A program made the translations under genes and the position numbers. The notes under the pieces are model-generated. The model searched no databases. It was not told where the DNA came from and saw only the letters and a list, made by a program, of their open reading frames with translations. 64,000 nucleotides of DNA from Hyphochytrium catenoides (Eukaryota > Sar > Hyphochytriomycetes > Hyphochytriales > Hyphochytriaceae): assembly GCA_900088475.1 (NCBI GenBank), contig FLMG01000658.1, positions 1-64,000 on the forward strand. Reading direction: 5' to 3'. Positions 35,471-47,281 of the stretch are shown piece by piece; position 1 is the stretch's first letter; every line of letters starts with the position of its first letter.

Positions 35471-35984
35471 ATGCCGCTATATATAACTAACTTGTACCAA
35501 TAATAACGAGTTGAAGAAAGATCTTATCCTCCTTCCCTTCTTCAACAACACGCCTGTCATGTAAAACTGTAGTCCTCGTGGTCGTTGTAAGATGGCTATT
35601 AGGGGGATTCTTCCTTCTAATAAAGAGGGCATTCTCTTCAGGCGTAATAGTAGTGTGACTCAGAGTGACGGAGATCATAGGCTTTATAGGCCGATGGAAT
35701 CGTAGTAAGGCGTGATAGGAGCTGGTCATTGCCCTACGAATCACCTCTTTCTCATATCGTCTAAATCTGTTTCTTGCTGGCATCTCTCTTTCTGCATTCC
35801 CTAAGGTGTTGCTGACTTGACTTGGCGCGCTGGCTCGTTGCTCGTTTATCTCTCGGTTGCTCTGTCTCGTTTTGGTACGAATCTATATGGGGTTTGGCTG
35901 TCTCTGTGCGGACCTCGTACTGATCAGACGAGCCACTTGACTTTCATCCCTTCTGCTGCAATCTATTTCTACTGGGTCGCTTCC

Positions 35985-36009
35985 TTTCCTCTGTCTCTCA
36001 CTCTCTCTG

Positions 36010-36042
<33 letters not shown>

Positions 36043-36119
36043 GTTTCTCTCTCTCCTCTGTCTGTCTGTCTCTCTCTCTGTCTCTCTCTGTCTCTCTCTC
36101 CCTCTGTCTCTCTCTCTTT

Positions 36120-36152
<33 letters not shown>

Positions 36153-36235
36153 TCACTCTCTCTCTCTCTCTGTGTCTCTCTGTCTCTTTCTTGTCATCCT
36201 CCATATCTCTCTCTCTGTACTTTTTGCCCTCTCTC
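35985..36235. repeat. Imperfect CT microsatellite tract (about 250 bp)
   Basis: A CTCTCTGT-type tract like the one near 2 kb, with the same pyrimidine strand on plus. It ends about 190 bp before the start codon of the TPR gene, so it could lie in or near that gene's promoter or 5' leader. Confidence 0.9.
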
Positions 36236-36426
36236 TTGAATTTCTGGTCCCCAATCTCTTCCTTTATCGTAGCAATGCCGCAGGGCTAGAGAGAGAGAGA
36301 GAGAAAGAAAGAGCCAGAAGCGAAGGTGCTAAGCTCGACGAAGCCCATATTCATAGCGTCAGAAGTAGTTTGAGGCTGCTTGTCCGGGGAAAAAGTGGCT
36401 CACCAAAGCTCTGCGCATTGTCCAGC

Positions 36427-39400
36427 ATGGCGCAGACTGATGCTCCAAGTGAGGCGGAGAATAGCGGTGCCCAGGGCCTCGGGCCAGAGCTAGGTGGCGT
36501 GATCCACCAGGCTGCGGCGCTGAAGGATGCCCAGCAGCAGCAGCTCCAGCGGCGGTTTGCTTCCTGGCCCCGGTACTTTCAGAGTACCATGTTCTTCCCT
36601 CAAGGTCAGCGTCTGGCCGGATACAAGTCCCGTCACGATCCTGCCTTTGCAAGAGCTTCCCTCGATTCCTTCCCTCTACCAGCTCGCTTGTCCTTTGCCA
36701 GAGTTGTCGCTGCATCTTGGTCCCTCTACCCTTGCTATTCCAGGTCTTCGCTCTCTTGCTTCTAGGCTGGAAAATCAACTCTAGGGGCGCTCGTGGCCGT
36801 CATTTGGTATCGTTTCCTTCCATTTCTATATCCTCATGCTTCCTGCCTCTCTCGTTGGCGCTCCTGCCTTCGGTAGCGCTGCTCGCTCCTGAGTCTTTGA
36901 TCCTGCTTTCTTAACCCAATCCTCCGGCCACCGTTCTGCACTTCCCAGAGTTCCTATCCATTCAAAATGCTCCTTATGAGGTCCGCATGAAGAACGCGAC
37001 TCTGATAAAGACAGACGGGAACGAACAGTTTAAGAAAGGCGACTATGCCCAGGCGTACTCTAAGTACGAGATGGCGCTAGGCATCTTCCGCTTCTGTGTG
37101 AACAGGAACCAAAACTGGCGGAATGAGGTGCGACAACAGTTAACACGCGTTGCGGCGGTGGCTTCGCACACTGCTCTACTTCCGTTCTCTCTCCTTATCT
37201 GTGACTTCTTGTTTATGTGGGGCTCTCGTTTCCTTCTCTCTTGATCGTTTGCGTGGCCTTCAGCCGGGATTTTTGTCGGCTTCTTATGCTTCGCTGGGAA
37301 CTTAGGGTATCAAGGATGACGACATCCAAGCGTTTGACATTCAAGGAGACACGGACAAGCAGAAAGAGGAAATCAAGTCTTTCAAACAGTCATGCTACCT
37401 TAACATTGCTGGTTCGTCTTCGTCTCTGTCCCTCTTCTTATGCTCACGCATCTCAAGCAGTCCTTCTTTATCTGACTTCTGCGCTACTTTGCATGTCCTA
37501 AGCACAACCAGCTGAGATCATCCTACCTTCGCTGATCCTGACTAACTTTCTCTTATCCTCCTCTTTCCCTTGCAGCTGCGGGTTTGAAGCTTGGGGACCA
37601 CATCACAGCTATTAGAGCGTGTTCGGAGGCGCTTATGTTCGACCCGGAGAATGTCAAAGCCTTATACCGGTTAGTCGCTCATCTTTCACTTATCCTTAGC
37701 TCTCCGTGCGATCTCTCTATCACTAAAGTCAACCCTTACACACTCAAGGGAAGCTTAGTTCTTGTCTTTAATCTTTAAGCTTTCTGTCCTCTCTCTTCTT
37801 GCTTGTCTCATTTGCTTCTTTGGCTCCGCTCTCACATTGATATGTGCTTGCCATTCAGACGAGCACAAGCATTGATGGCGGTTCCATCAGCTGGAGAGGA
37901 AGAAATAGTAAGCCTCAGTCTTCTCGTGGGTTCGATAGGCTTTATGCCCTCGCTCACTTGCTTTTCTTCCCCGCCTTCGTGGGCTCTTCTCTCACCTTCC
38001 ATAGCAAATGGCTCTTCAGGACCTCAAGAAAGCCCTAGAGATAAATCCAAACGAGGCTTCAGTTAGGTATGTGCCTTTGCTTGAAAGTCACTGCGGCTTC
38101 TCCCTTCACTCATTGATATTCTCCTGTTTCGCTTTCTTTTTCATACTTTCTCTGTTAGCTCTACTGCGTCTCTGCTATACTCTCTCCGCATTGCAAGTGC
38201 TAGCGCCTTATTGCATCTCAAAGAGGTTCTGTGCAGGAAGGAGCTAAATAGAGTTTTAGAAGAGCAAGCTAAGCAGAAAGAACAAGAAAAGAAAACCTTT
38301 TCTGGGATGTTTGAGCGCGGGCAGGTCGTGGATGACAAGTCTGAAGCTCAGACTGGGGAGAAGAAAAACAGTCAAGAGGTTGAACAGCAGGTATGTGGGG
38401 GAACGTCTTGGGTCGTTCTCTTTGCCTTTGACCACGGTGCCTCCACTCTGCTTATAAGTCATGGAGCTCTTTGTTGGGCTCATCCTTGCCATCTTGCAAT
38501 ATCTCTCCCGTCCGCACAAACGCTGAGTAGATTGCTTTAGGCTCTAGTGGGTCTCAGTAGGGACTTCTTATTTGGATCTAGTCGACGAGGATCTTTTCTC
38601 CTTAAGAACTCTGTCCTACCGTTCAAAAGTCTCATTCTCTTTTACCTCATTATTCCTCTTTCATCGAAGCTCAACGACGCCCAAGCTCTGGCTCGACAGC
38701 TGCAAGAACAGGGAAAGTCTGCAGATGCCGCTCACCTGCTGCGGTTGATAGCGCAATACAAGAAGGAGAGTGGAAGCAGTAAGGAGGGTCCTCGAAGGGA
38801 AGGTAGCGAGGATACTCTTTTGAAGCCTACTCCTGAAATGGTTGCAGACGCAGCGAAGAATGGGTAGGTACTGCGGCTATGAAGAGAAATTCTGCTCGTA
38901 ACAGTTCTTGACGAGGTTGCTTGGACCAAGTTTGCTCTGACCTTTGCTTGGTCTTGCTTCTTCCCCAGGGTGGACTTCAAGGATCCGCGTGTGCTAGCCT
39001 ACTGGATCCGCCTAAATAAAAGCAGAGGTGCAGTTGAAGGAAAAGAAGACCAGAAGGATAGCTCGCAATCTGAGAAGGAACAAGATGTAATAGAAAAGGA
39101 AGAAGAGGAGGCCGCAGGTACGAGACAGTGAGGACAAAGGAGCATACCGTCAAATGGCAAGAAAGATAGAGAGGGGCGCCGTGAGTGTCAATAACCGAGG
39201 GAAGCAAGGCGATGCAGGCCCAGCCGTAGATGCGCAAGATAATTGTTCTAATCTGCTATCTCGCATTCCTCTTCAGAGATGGAGTATGAAAAGGAAGACC
39301 TGGAGGATGCTCTGTCTCAGCTGTCAGATGCCGACGTAGCGCGTTTTTGTATGAAAGAATCGATTCCATTCGAAGACTGCGCAGACAGCCAGCAGCTCCG

Positions 39401-39736
39401 AGTAAGATACTTAGCTCCCAAAGTGCTTCTCTTTCTCCTCCCTTTGTTTCTTCTCATCTAGTTCGTGGGCCATACCTCTCCTGCCTCGCTGAACTAAGCT
39501 CTCCATACGCGTCTATCTACCTACAACTCTTCATCCATACTCTCGGCTTGGTTGATATTAACTATCTACCTCGTTACCTCTCCTGGATGTTTTAGGAGCG
39601 AGTACTCGTGGCGTGCGGTCCTCCAGACCTCTCGCTGCAGTCTTTGCCTTCGTCTCGGAGCTGGGCTGATCTCCTCCTGTTAGCGGTAGTGGCTCTCCTG
39701 GCTGCTATCATCGCAGGCATGATCCTCAAGAGCTGA
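36427..39736 (+). CDS. Tail-anchored TPR co-chaperone-like protein (476 aa, 11 exons)
   Basis: Eleven exons join in phase to 476 residues: 36427-36604, 36949-37127, 37306-37411, 37576-37669, 37859-37907, 38005-38066, 38237-38390, 38670-38863, 38969-39117, 39277-39401 and 39596-39736. After a short N-terminus come tetratricopeptide repeats of the immunophilin type: GNEQFKKGDYAQAYSKYEMAL, then CYLNIAAAGLKLGDHITAI..CSEAL and VKALYRRAQALMAV...QDLKKALEINP. The helix AKQKEQEKKTFSGMF is typical of FKBP/TPR co-chaperones. No peptidyl-prolyl isomerase domain is present. The C-terminus is one hydrophobic helix, LLLLAVVALLAAIIAGMIL, followed by KS and stop, which marks a tail anchor in the ER or outer mitochondrial membrane. 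It is inferred to recruit Hsp70/Hsp90 to a membrane. Every junction uses GT-AG and keeps the frame. Confidence 0.85.
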
Positions 39737-40195
39737 GACGTGCCAAGAGGTTGCGGGAGGAAGCTGCGCTGTCTGCCCTTCTCAGTCCCTTCGCCTGCAC
39801 CATGCGCAGCCTTCTTCCTCTGACTCCCCCTATAGTTGATGGCTACCTCGTTGCCTTCTTTCCACCTTTCAAGTTCTCTAATATACCTTCACCCTTCGCC
39901 CGTGAAGGTCAATGCGGCCAAGACCAGGCACTAAGATTATAACTTGCTTAGAAGCATTTAAACAGTGACCATAAAGCCCTTTTATGTCTCGTGGTCTCCC
40001 ATCTTCCCAAGCTCAGTCTGACTTCTCATGCGCTTGCGCCCCAATACTTATCAAGAGGTTTCTGCTATACTGTCTGCTGTCCCTGCAGTCTCCATAGATC
40101 TTGTCACCGCTTGCTGTCGAATAAATAGGACCTCCCTGGCCTCAACAATAGGGTTGCCATGCACGCGCTAGAAAGCTCCCTAGCGCCGTTCAGAG
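39737..40195. other. Short gap between convergent genes
   Basis: Holds the 3' regions of the TPR gene and of the NSUN2-like gene. No gene seen. Confidence 0.6.
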
Positions 40196-43100
40196 TTAAC
40201 TTCCGTCATCTTCCATTTCTTCATCATCCCTCTCTTCCTCCACATATCTCTTCATCATCGTCAGATCTCTCTCCATGCGCTTTCTCTGCTGTTCAGAGAG
40301 AGTGATGGATATAGAAGACCTGCCTTTCCAGGCAGGAACCGAGAAATAGTTGTTCATGGTTTGTACTGGGTCTTCCTCCTCCAGAAAGATGAGCAATGGA
40401 CCTTCTGAAAGAGACACCAGGTTTTTCCCCACTTCTCCTTTGAGGCTCTTCAGCCAGAGCTCCTTTTTGCCAAGAAATAGGCAGAACTCCTTGAGAGGTA
40501 GCGCGAAGAGTCTCTGCGGAAAACGAGTCATTGAACAACGCTAAAGGAGAGATTAAAGAGTTCAGATGAGAGACAGATTTCCATAGGAGAGACAGAGTTT
40601 CGGAATTATCGCTCGCTCCAAACAAGACAAAGAACAACCGTATGTAGACGCGAGAACGTGGTGCTGCGACCTTCAGATGCTCACCTCCTTGCAGTGCGGC
40701 AACATGTAGTGTGCTCCTTCCAGGGTGGGGCCGAATTCGCAGGGCACCTGAACAATCTTCCCATGTGGCTTTAGCACAGGAACGCCGGAATGCAAAACCG
40801 CAACTCCCCTTCCAAGATGCTCCACTAGCTGTGGTCACCGCCGGAATAGACAGAGGAGGGTTAGAGCTCTACTATTGATGGGAGTGAAGCAAGAAGATGG
40901 ACTATTATCAAAACTCTAAAGGGAGTAAGAGACTGGAAAGAGGAGTCGACCCGCTCAAGATAAAGTCGTGACAGCCATCCAAGACCAACGTCGAAGCAAT
41001 CCGCTTCGCCTCTTGGAGACATACCGCTGCCACAGCCGGAGTGACAAGGCTGACAGTCTGGGATCCGGGAGACGCATCATGCTTCCAGAGCAACGTAAAA
41101 GGGAGACTCTTTCCATCTGCAGCCGGGCTGGACTTCGAAGCGAGTCCATAAAAGTCGGAAAGACTTCTCCATTTGTCGGACGGAAGAGTGACAAGAGCAT
41201 TTTGCTGCTCCTTGTCCTTCTTATTCCCTCTTTGTTCTTTGCCGTCGGGCCGCTTTGGTCCGATACTCTGCCGGGTAAAGGACGAGAGCTTGCGTATGAC
41301 GGCGATAAATAGGCCCGACGTATTCTTGAGGATAACGAGGTGATGCAAGTTGTACACGTTAAGGCTGTGGCGGACAATCTGCATGTTGCCGATCACTTAC
41401 CTCTTTGTGAGGATAGATCCTGACACAACGTTCCAACGGAAACTCTTCGCCGGTTTGGGGAGGCCACAAGGAAGCTGGGAGGTCATCAGTCACCGTGGGA
41501 AGCTCTTTCATCTCCTTGTTGAAAACCTGACAGCGGCAAGAGGAGCGTCATCGGTCCGTTGTGGAAACACATAGCATTGGCATCTAGCGTCATCGGTCCG
41601 TTGTGGAAACACATAGCATTGGCATTGCAATGGTCCTGTACCTTCCAAGTCTTTAGGCCTTGTGCACGCCCCACATTTGGATACCGTTGTGAGACATCTA
41701 GGAGCTGTTTATGTAGAACAGAAGTTAGCTATAAAAACGCCCAGCATAGGTATTGATCGCTTCCTTCTTAGTGTATGGAGGCCGTCGTGGGTCATTGTCC
41801 CCTTCACGGACCATCTACCGAGTTGTCTGCTTGGTCTATGGTCCTTACCTCCAACGACCGCCCTGTCCTCCTCAGCAGCTCTGCAACCACTGCCTCATTC
41901 TCCACAGGATTTAGCGAATGCGTGGCGTAGACCATCTGCCCGCCCTCGGAAAGCAGCTCTATGCCCCGTAATGCTGATTCAATTTGAGAGCTGTGAAGCG
42001 ATAGAGCCTAACGGTATGACGCCGTAGAAGCAAACAAGGAGATTAGAAAACTGAGGAAGTGCGCCTGATAACTGGCCCAATCGAGGAAAGCAAATAGCTA
42101 ACGAGAACAAGGAGCCAGAGAGACCAATGGCTTCACGACATAGGCCCCGGTGGAGATTATCAATTAATTGGGGAGATGTAAAGACTAAGGACAGGCACGG
42201 AATATAGAGCCGCATACTGGAAATAAAGAACCAGCACTCCTTTTAATGCAGGCACCTTCTGCGGGCTCCAAGTGCGTAAGATCTCTGGCCTGCTCCTCAC
42301 TGCACCATCCGCTGAGCATGGTACTTGGCAGAGAATACGGGGAAAGGAGACGCCGCGCTCCAGAAGGGCTAAATGACTGAGATGGTCATCGCTTCCCTAC
42401 GGAGAGGATTCTTAGCTATGGGATGTCCTACATTAGCACTTTCCGGCTTGCATTCTTCTGACGGCGCCTGCCAACGTCCTTCCCCTTCATTTGTCCCTTT
42501 CCATTTTCGCACCGGCGCCCTAGTCTGTCCACGCCTCTTTCTCGGCTCAATTCCCTATCTCTTGAGTTTCCGACTCCCGAATATGCGCTTCGATCTTTCC
42601 GAAGTGGGAACCACAACCTGTGGTGTGACCACTCTCCCCTTTTCTTTCTAGACCCTAAAGGCGTCCCCCAACCAGCTGTTTAAGGGTGGCAGCCCCAACC
42701 CTTCCCGCTATTCAGTTGTTCATGCGTACCGTCTGTGCCATGACCATGACGTTTGGTCGACTGTAAACTGAGCCATGCGCTTGAAGGACCTGATGACCCA
42801 GTTTTGAGCTGCCAAAGAACGCGGCAATTGCTGAGCCCTTCCCAGTGTCTGTTCCAGATCTCTGTCCGCGCTCTCCTCCTTCTGTGAGCTCAATCAAGAG
42901 CCGGGTGTTAGCCACCGTAGTTGCTCCTAGCTCCAGGATCTAGGAAAACAGAAGCAATAGCAGTTACGGTTCTCAGCCAAGCAAAGTATTCACGGAGGTA
43001 CTGGCTGCACGGGGAGAAGCCGCTGGGGGACAGGGGACAGAAGAAGAGGTACACAAGGATTGCCCACGGAATTGTTTCGGCTAACATTCGTATCCTCCTC

Positions 43101-43800
43101 ACCTCCTGTGCATCTTCTAGGTCTAGGAACAGCGCTGGAAGCATGGCCCCAAGATCCTGGCGTACAATGTCTCCTCGGTCGGTCCACTCAGAGAGAAACT
43201 CTCGCAGGGGTTGGAGGTCCTCACACTTTTTCAAGCCCATCCTATCCGTCCCCACCTGCCAAATGAGCGGTGACGAGTCCTTCTCTGGCTCCGTCATGAC
43301 GTTAAGCTCTCTAAGTGTGAAGTCAGCGTAGAGCTCCTCAAACTTGCTGAGCCGCAACTTCTGAGGCAACGTGCCCCGGAAGTCATAAAGACGCTCCAGC
43401 AGCACTTCCTTGAATTCTGAGGCACCTTCATGAACAAGGAAGAAATAGAAGACCATCATGAGACAACTTCACGCTTTACCAGGAAGATGGCAGTGCAACT
43501 ATAGATCAAGATCGACACGGAGTTCAGTACAAAGCGCAAGCGGCAGGCTGTGCGGCGCAGAATGTTAAGGGAGATAGCGAGGTTCCTAGCCGCCAGACCA
43601 TCCAAGTGGGTAAGAACTTAAAGCAAGGGAGATGTGACAAGAAGTCAAAGGAAGAAAGATGGGGAAGAAGGCACGAAAGAGCAAAAACGAAACGGTAAGA
43701 TGAAGAGTGAGAACGCGGAGAGTGTGATGGAGAACGAGAGGAAGCACTAGCAAAAGAGGGGAGATGGAGAAAAACTAGAGAACGTTAGAAAAACACGAGA

Positions 43801-43859
<59 letters not shown>

Positions 43860-44474
43860 TTGGGCACGTACGACTGACTCTAAAGGTCACGTTGAGAGGC
43901 TCGGTCAGCGAAGAGAAGAACGCCAGCAGTTCTTTCTCAGGCCAATCGTGGAGCTGGGCACTATAGAACTCTTTGAATGACTTGTTGACAAGGCCGTCAA
44001 ACTTCTTCCAGACTCTCATCTCAACCTTCCTGCTATCGTCCTCTCCTCCTTTCTTTCCCTTCTTCTTTAACCCTTCTTTCTCTCCTGCCGGGGGCGTAGC
44101 GTCAAGTCCGGAGCTCTTTCTCTTTCTGCTCTTCTTGGACGGCTGTTGACTCGCGCCGCCTGGAGAGTCTAGGAAGCTGGTGACGGTGGACTCCTCCAGA
44201 GAAGACACTGGAATCGGCGGCCCACCCACGAACTCATCCTCTTCCTCGTCAGCAAAAAGCTGCCCCACATGCCGAACCACAGACGCCGCCTGCAGATGGA
44301 AGAGATGCAATCCGATAAGCATGGCATACCTTTCAGTCATAATAAAGGCACAAGGAAAGAAGCTACAGGAGCTACAGGGGCACAGAAGGAGGAGAAAGGT
44401 GCACATACATGTTGGGCTTGGCCTCGCGCTTGCTGCTTTGGAGCTTTCCGCCGCTGACGTCTCTTCTGTGGCAT
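40196..44474 (-). CDS. NSUN2/Trm4-like tRNA cytosine-5 methyltransferase homologue, probably catalytically dead
   Basis: A multi-exon minus-strand gene. Supported exons include 44474-44409 (MPQKRRQRRK start), 44289 to about 43872, 43425-43103, 42939-42730, one near 42400-42200, 41990-41849, one ending at about 41647, one at about 41516-41406, then exons near 41370-40960, 40810-40690 and 40530-40196. The protein follows NSUN2 from end to end: the FKEFYSAQ..WPEKELLAFF entry, LREFLSEWTDRGDIVRQD, the methyltransferase core, KTWKV, PLERCVRIYPH, NTSGLFIAVI and the C-terminal PUA-like region. Two core motifs have decayed. The SAM-binding CAAPGSKT is replaced by GATTVANT, and the catalytic TC motif YSTCSLNP reads YATHSLNP, with His codon at 41918-41920. 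A PCSADGAVR segment still resembles PCSGDGTMR. It may act as a non-catalytic RNA-binding paralogue. Introns carry a 42-bp duplication and a long GA repeat. The core exon containing PCSADG is not fully delimited. Confidence 0.85.
41544..41628. repeat. 42-bp tandem duplication inside an NSUN2-like intron
   Basis: The unit starting GCGTCATCGGTCCGTTGTGG occurs twice head to tail with a period of 42 bp. It lies in a predicted intron between the exon ending ...GLKTWK and the exon starting VFNKEMKEL, close to the 3' splice site, so it lengthens the intron without touching the frame. Confidence 0.9.
43801..43858. repeat. Near-perfect GA/TC dinucleotide repeat
   Basis: About 28 uninterrupted GA units on plus (TC on the coding strand) just after the second predicted donor of the NSUN2-like gene, hence intronic. 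It is a classic length-polymorphic microsatellite. Confidence 0.95.
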
Positions 44475-44955
44475 TCTGAAGGAAGAAGGAAATAGAACGG
44501 TCTGTACGCTATGCTATTGTCCCTTGGCAACAGCCCAGCGTCCTCTACTCTGAAGACAGACGAGACGGACGGGATCTGCAGCTCTTCGTCTCCTTCCCGC
44601 GGTGACATTCCCCTTGGCGCTGGGTCTGTGCATCAACTCTCCTTCCTTTCAGGTTCTTATCCGCCATTCCTCCCCGTTCTCCCCTTGGCCAGCCACCCCG
44701 TTAGCGGCTACTATTAGCTGGTTCTGATGGGTGTGAAAGGTCAGGAAGCTCAGATCCACGGCTCGTGATCCATCGCGGTCATTCGTCCGTCCTCTTGGGC
44801 AACAGCCGCAGCTTTATGGAAGAGAATGTCCTGGACCTCAAGAGGATGGACAGAGAAGACTCGGTCCAGTGAAGACATTGTTGAAGCACTAACACGGCAG
44901 AGGGTTCATTGGCACTTTATGCTGGCACAAGCTAAGTAACTAATCGGAATCTTTG

Positions 44956-47281
44956 TTAGAGGCGAGATTGACTCTGGTGTGAGGCTGTGGATGGCTGCGA
45001 AAGCAAGACTATCCCTTTATGGGAACCTAAAGATGCTCCGCGATGTATCGAGTGCTCTAAGAGTGTCTGTCCATCATGAGATGCCATCGATGTTATAACA
45101 AATGAAGCATCGGCTCCTGGTGCCAGGGCCAGTGGGTCGTGACCTAGCTGTCGATAAACGATCTTGGCACGCTGCAACTCCTTGTCCTTTGAGAGCTCTT
45201 GTGCCGGTAGAGGCACTGACTTTACTCCTACGATCCCCGCATCAGCGCAATGAGGTAAAGACACAGTGGACGGACAGAGAAGGTCAAAGTAAGTCAGTTA
45301 AGACCCGTGCAAAGGAACTTCCTTCGCGCCTTACCCTCCGATACTGCCAGTTCGCGAACGACATCGTCCTGAGAAGTGGTCGCAGAGCCAATAACTATCG
45401 AAGTTAGTCTGCCGGATTTTAGAGCTCGAATGGCCCGGCGAAGAGTCTCCGTCTCCTGCTGTCCAGCTGAAGAGATTTCAGCCATCGAGAGCTAACATGA
45501 AGTGATGAGCACAGCTAACCTGTCAAATTGTGAATGAACAGTGTTGAAGAAGGTGGCAGAAGAGGTTCAAAGGCCCATTTTGCGTTGGAGCAGGTTACAA
45601 AGCCTATCGTATGTCAAACAGTGGTCTATGTTAGTGAGAATGAGGGCATCACCCTTGAGGCAGGCCTACCGGCAACGCCAATGTCCAGAAGCCGATCTAC
45701 TTCAACCTGGGACAACGGAAGCGGAACGAGGATGGAGACGTCCGCTTTCAAATCTGCTCTCTTAAAAGAGTACGGCAGGTGCGGTGGGTCAATCGTCAAC
45801 TTCTAGAAACAATGTTTCAAAGAGAGTTTGAGGGTATGACTACCTCTGCCTCTCTAACGAAGCGCTTGACTTGATCTATGGTCCAGCCTTCTGTGTGACA
45901 TTCAATTATAAGATTAAGCTTGTTTACACCGAGCTCAAAGGTGGTCCTAGTCTCTTTCTCAAGCTGCGCGGCCTTGATGTCGAACCCTTCAATCGTTTTC
46001 CACATTGACCGAGCAGGTGTGACGCTAAGACCGTCCAGGTGCTGGACAGGCCTGCGGAATCATCAGCATTAGCATCAAAGCATGGGGGTTTGGCGTTCCT
46101 AAGCAAGCGCATGGTAAGAAATGATATGTAGGTGGCAAGAGTAAGATCGGGATGGTATGCATTGGGATTGGGAAGAATAAGTGAGTAATGTAGGTGGGCA
46201 TCTGACTACTTAGGAGCGAACAAGGAATACCAGGCAATGCCTTGAGCCTCGGGTAGGATATCCAAAACCTTGGATCCGCTTACTATCAGCGTCAGTTCCT
46301 CCGGAAGAGCTCCATGACAACGAACTACTGCCTTTGAGTGCAGCGCGTAAGTCAAGAGCTTCTGTAACCTGATGGAAGTGATCTTGGATTGCTCAGCCGC
46401 TGCTATCACTATCTGCAGACAGTGTGGAACTTGTTTAGTATGGGGAAGGGGATGCAGCGTTTGGCCATGCAATGTACCTCATCCGCGGGATGGTTTGGCA
46501 GACGACTCTTCAGCAGACTGAGCATTTCAGCCGCCGACTTGCCTGTGGCACACACCAGGAAGACATAGCCAAACTTCCTCATATATCTGGGAGATGAAAG
46601 GGTGACGCTAAACATGCGGCTACCTCTGAGGAACGTGTTTGACCTTTAGCTACCTGTCATTATAGATGGCAAGCTCCTTAAGTTCAACCTGACACGGGTT
46701 AAGAGTCAGTGGCGACACATTATGGTTCCATAGCACAAAGGCCATGCACCTCAGTCGCTGCTTGCGCTCCGGCTTGCTCCTGCGATGCCCATGCTTTCGT
46801 TGCGCCAAATTTCTGCACGTATACAAAGTCTATGCTATCAGTAGGTTTCTCTATCCAATTTATAAACCTTACCATCTCCTAGCTCACCTCGCGTATGGAC
46901 TTTTCTCCTATCATTGGATGACCAGCAAACGCCTCCAGCCAATCTGTTTAGGACAAGTAACAGCTTGAGCCCTTCTCACGGCGCAATATGACAGGCTTGA
47001 ATTACCTTCCCGTGAGAGGCTCCACCACACCTCTTTAGCGACCTCATCGATGGTACCGATACTAAATGGTCGACGGGCGGCTACCTGCTTCACCCACTGT
47101 TGACTGTGACAGCACCTGATCAAGGAGACAGTTTTTAGAGGAGGCAGGATGAGGGTCCTCTGCTATGATGGGAACCTCACATCAAAACCTACCTGTCAAG
47201 CTCCCGATAGAGCTCTTCTTCGCTTATACAGTTTAGGGCCTGTATAGAAGGTGGCTCCCAGTTCCACCCCCTTCTACTCAT
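44956..47281 (-). CDS. OHCU decarboxylase (urate pathway) with long C-terminal extension and SRL peroxisomal signal (462 aa)
   Basis: Eleven exons join in phase to 462 residues: 47281-47193, 47115-47006, 46943-46888, 46812-46750, 46688-46654, 46586-46478, 46412-46231, 46051-45844, 45802-45670, 45466-45335 and 45227-44956. Residues 1 to about 175 are 2-oxo-4-hydroxy-4-carboxy-5-ureidoimidazoline decarboxylase, the third step from urate to S-allantoin: CCHSQQWVKQVAARRPF, WLEAFAGHPMIG with the catalytic-type His75, WASQEQAG with Glu97, KFGYVFLVCATGKSAAEML and AAAEQSKITSIRLQKLL. About 287 further residues follow (IIECHTEGWTIDQVKRF, LPYSFKRADLK, LTSIVIGSATTSQDD); I do not recognise this part. The protein ends SQSRL; SRL is a type 1 peroxisomal targeting signal and independently supports the chosen reading frame of the last exon. 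The boundaries of exons 7 and 9 are the least certain. Confidence 0.8.

Noticed and set aside
35817-36239. A 140-codon plus-strand ORF with a long Ser/Leu stretch
   Set aside because: It is largely the CT tract; no domain and no splice support.
44180-44479. A plus-strand ORF of 99 codons
   Set aside because: It overlaps the first exons of the NSUN2-like gene and has no independent support.
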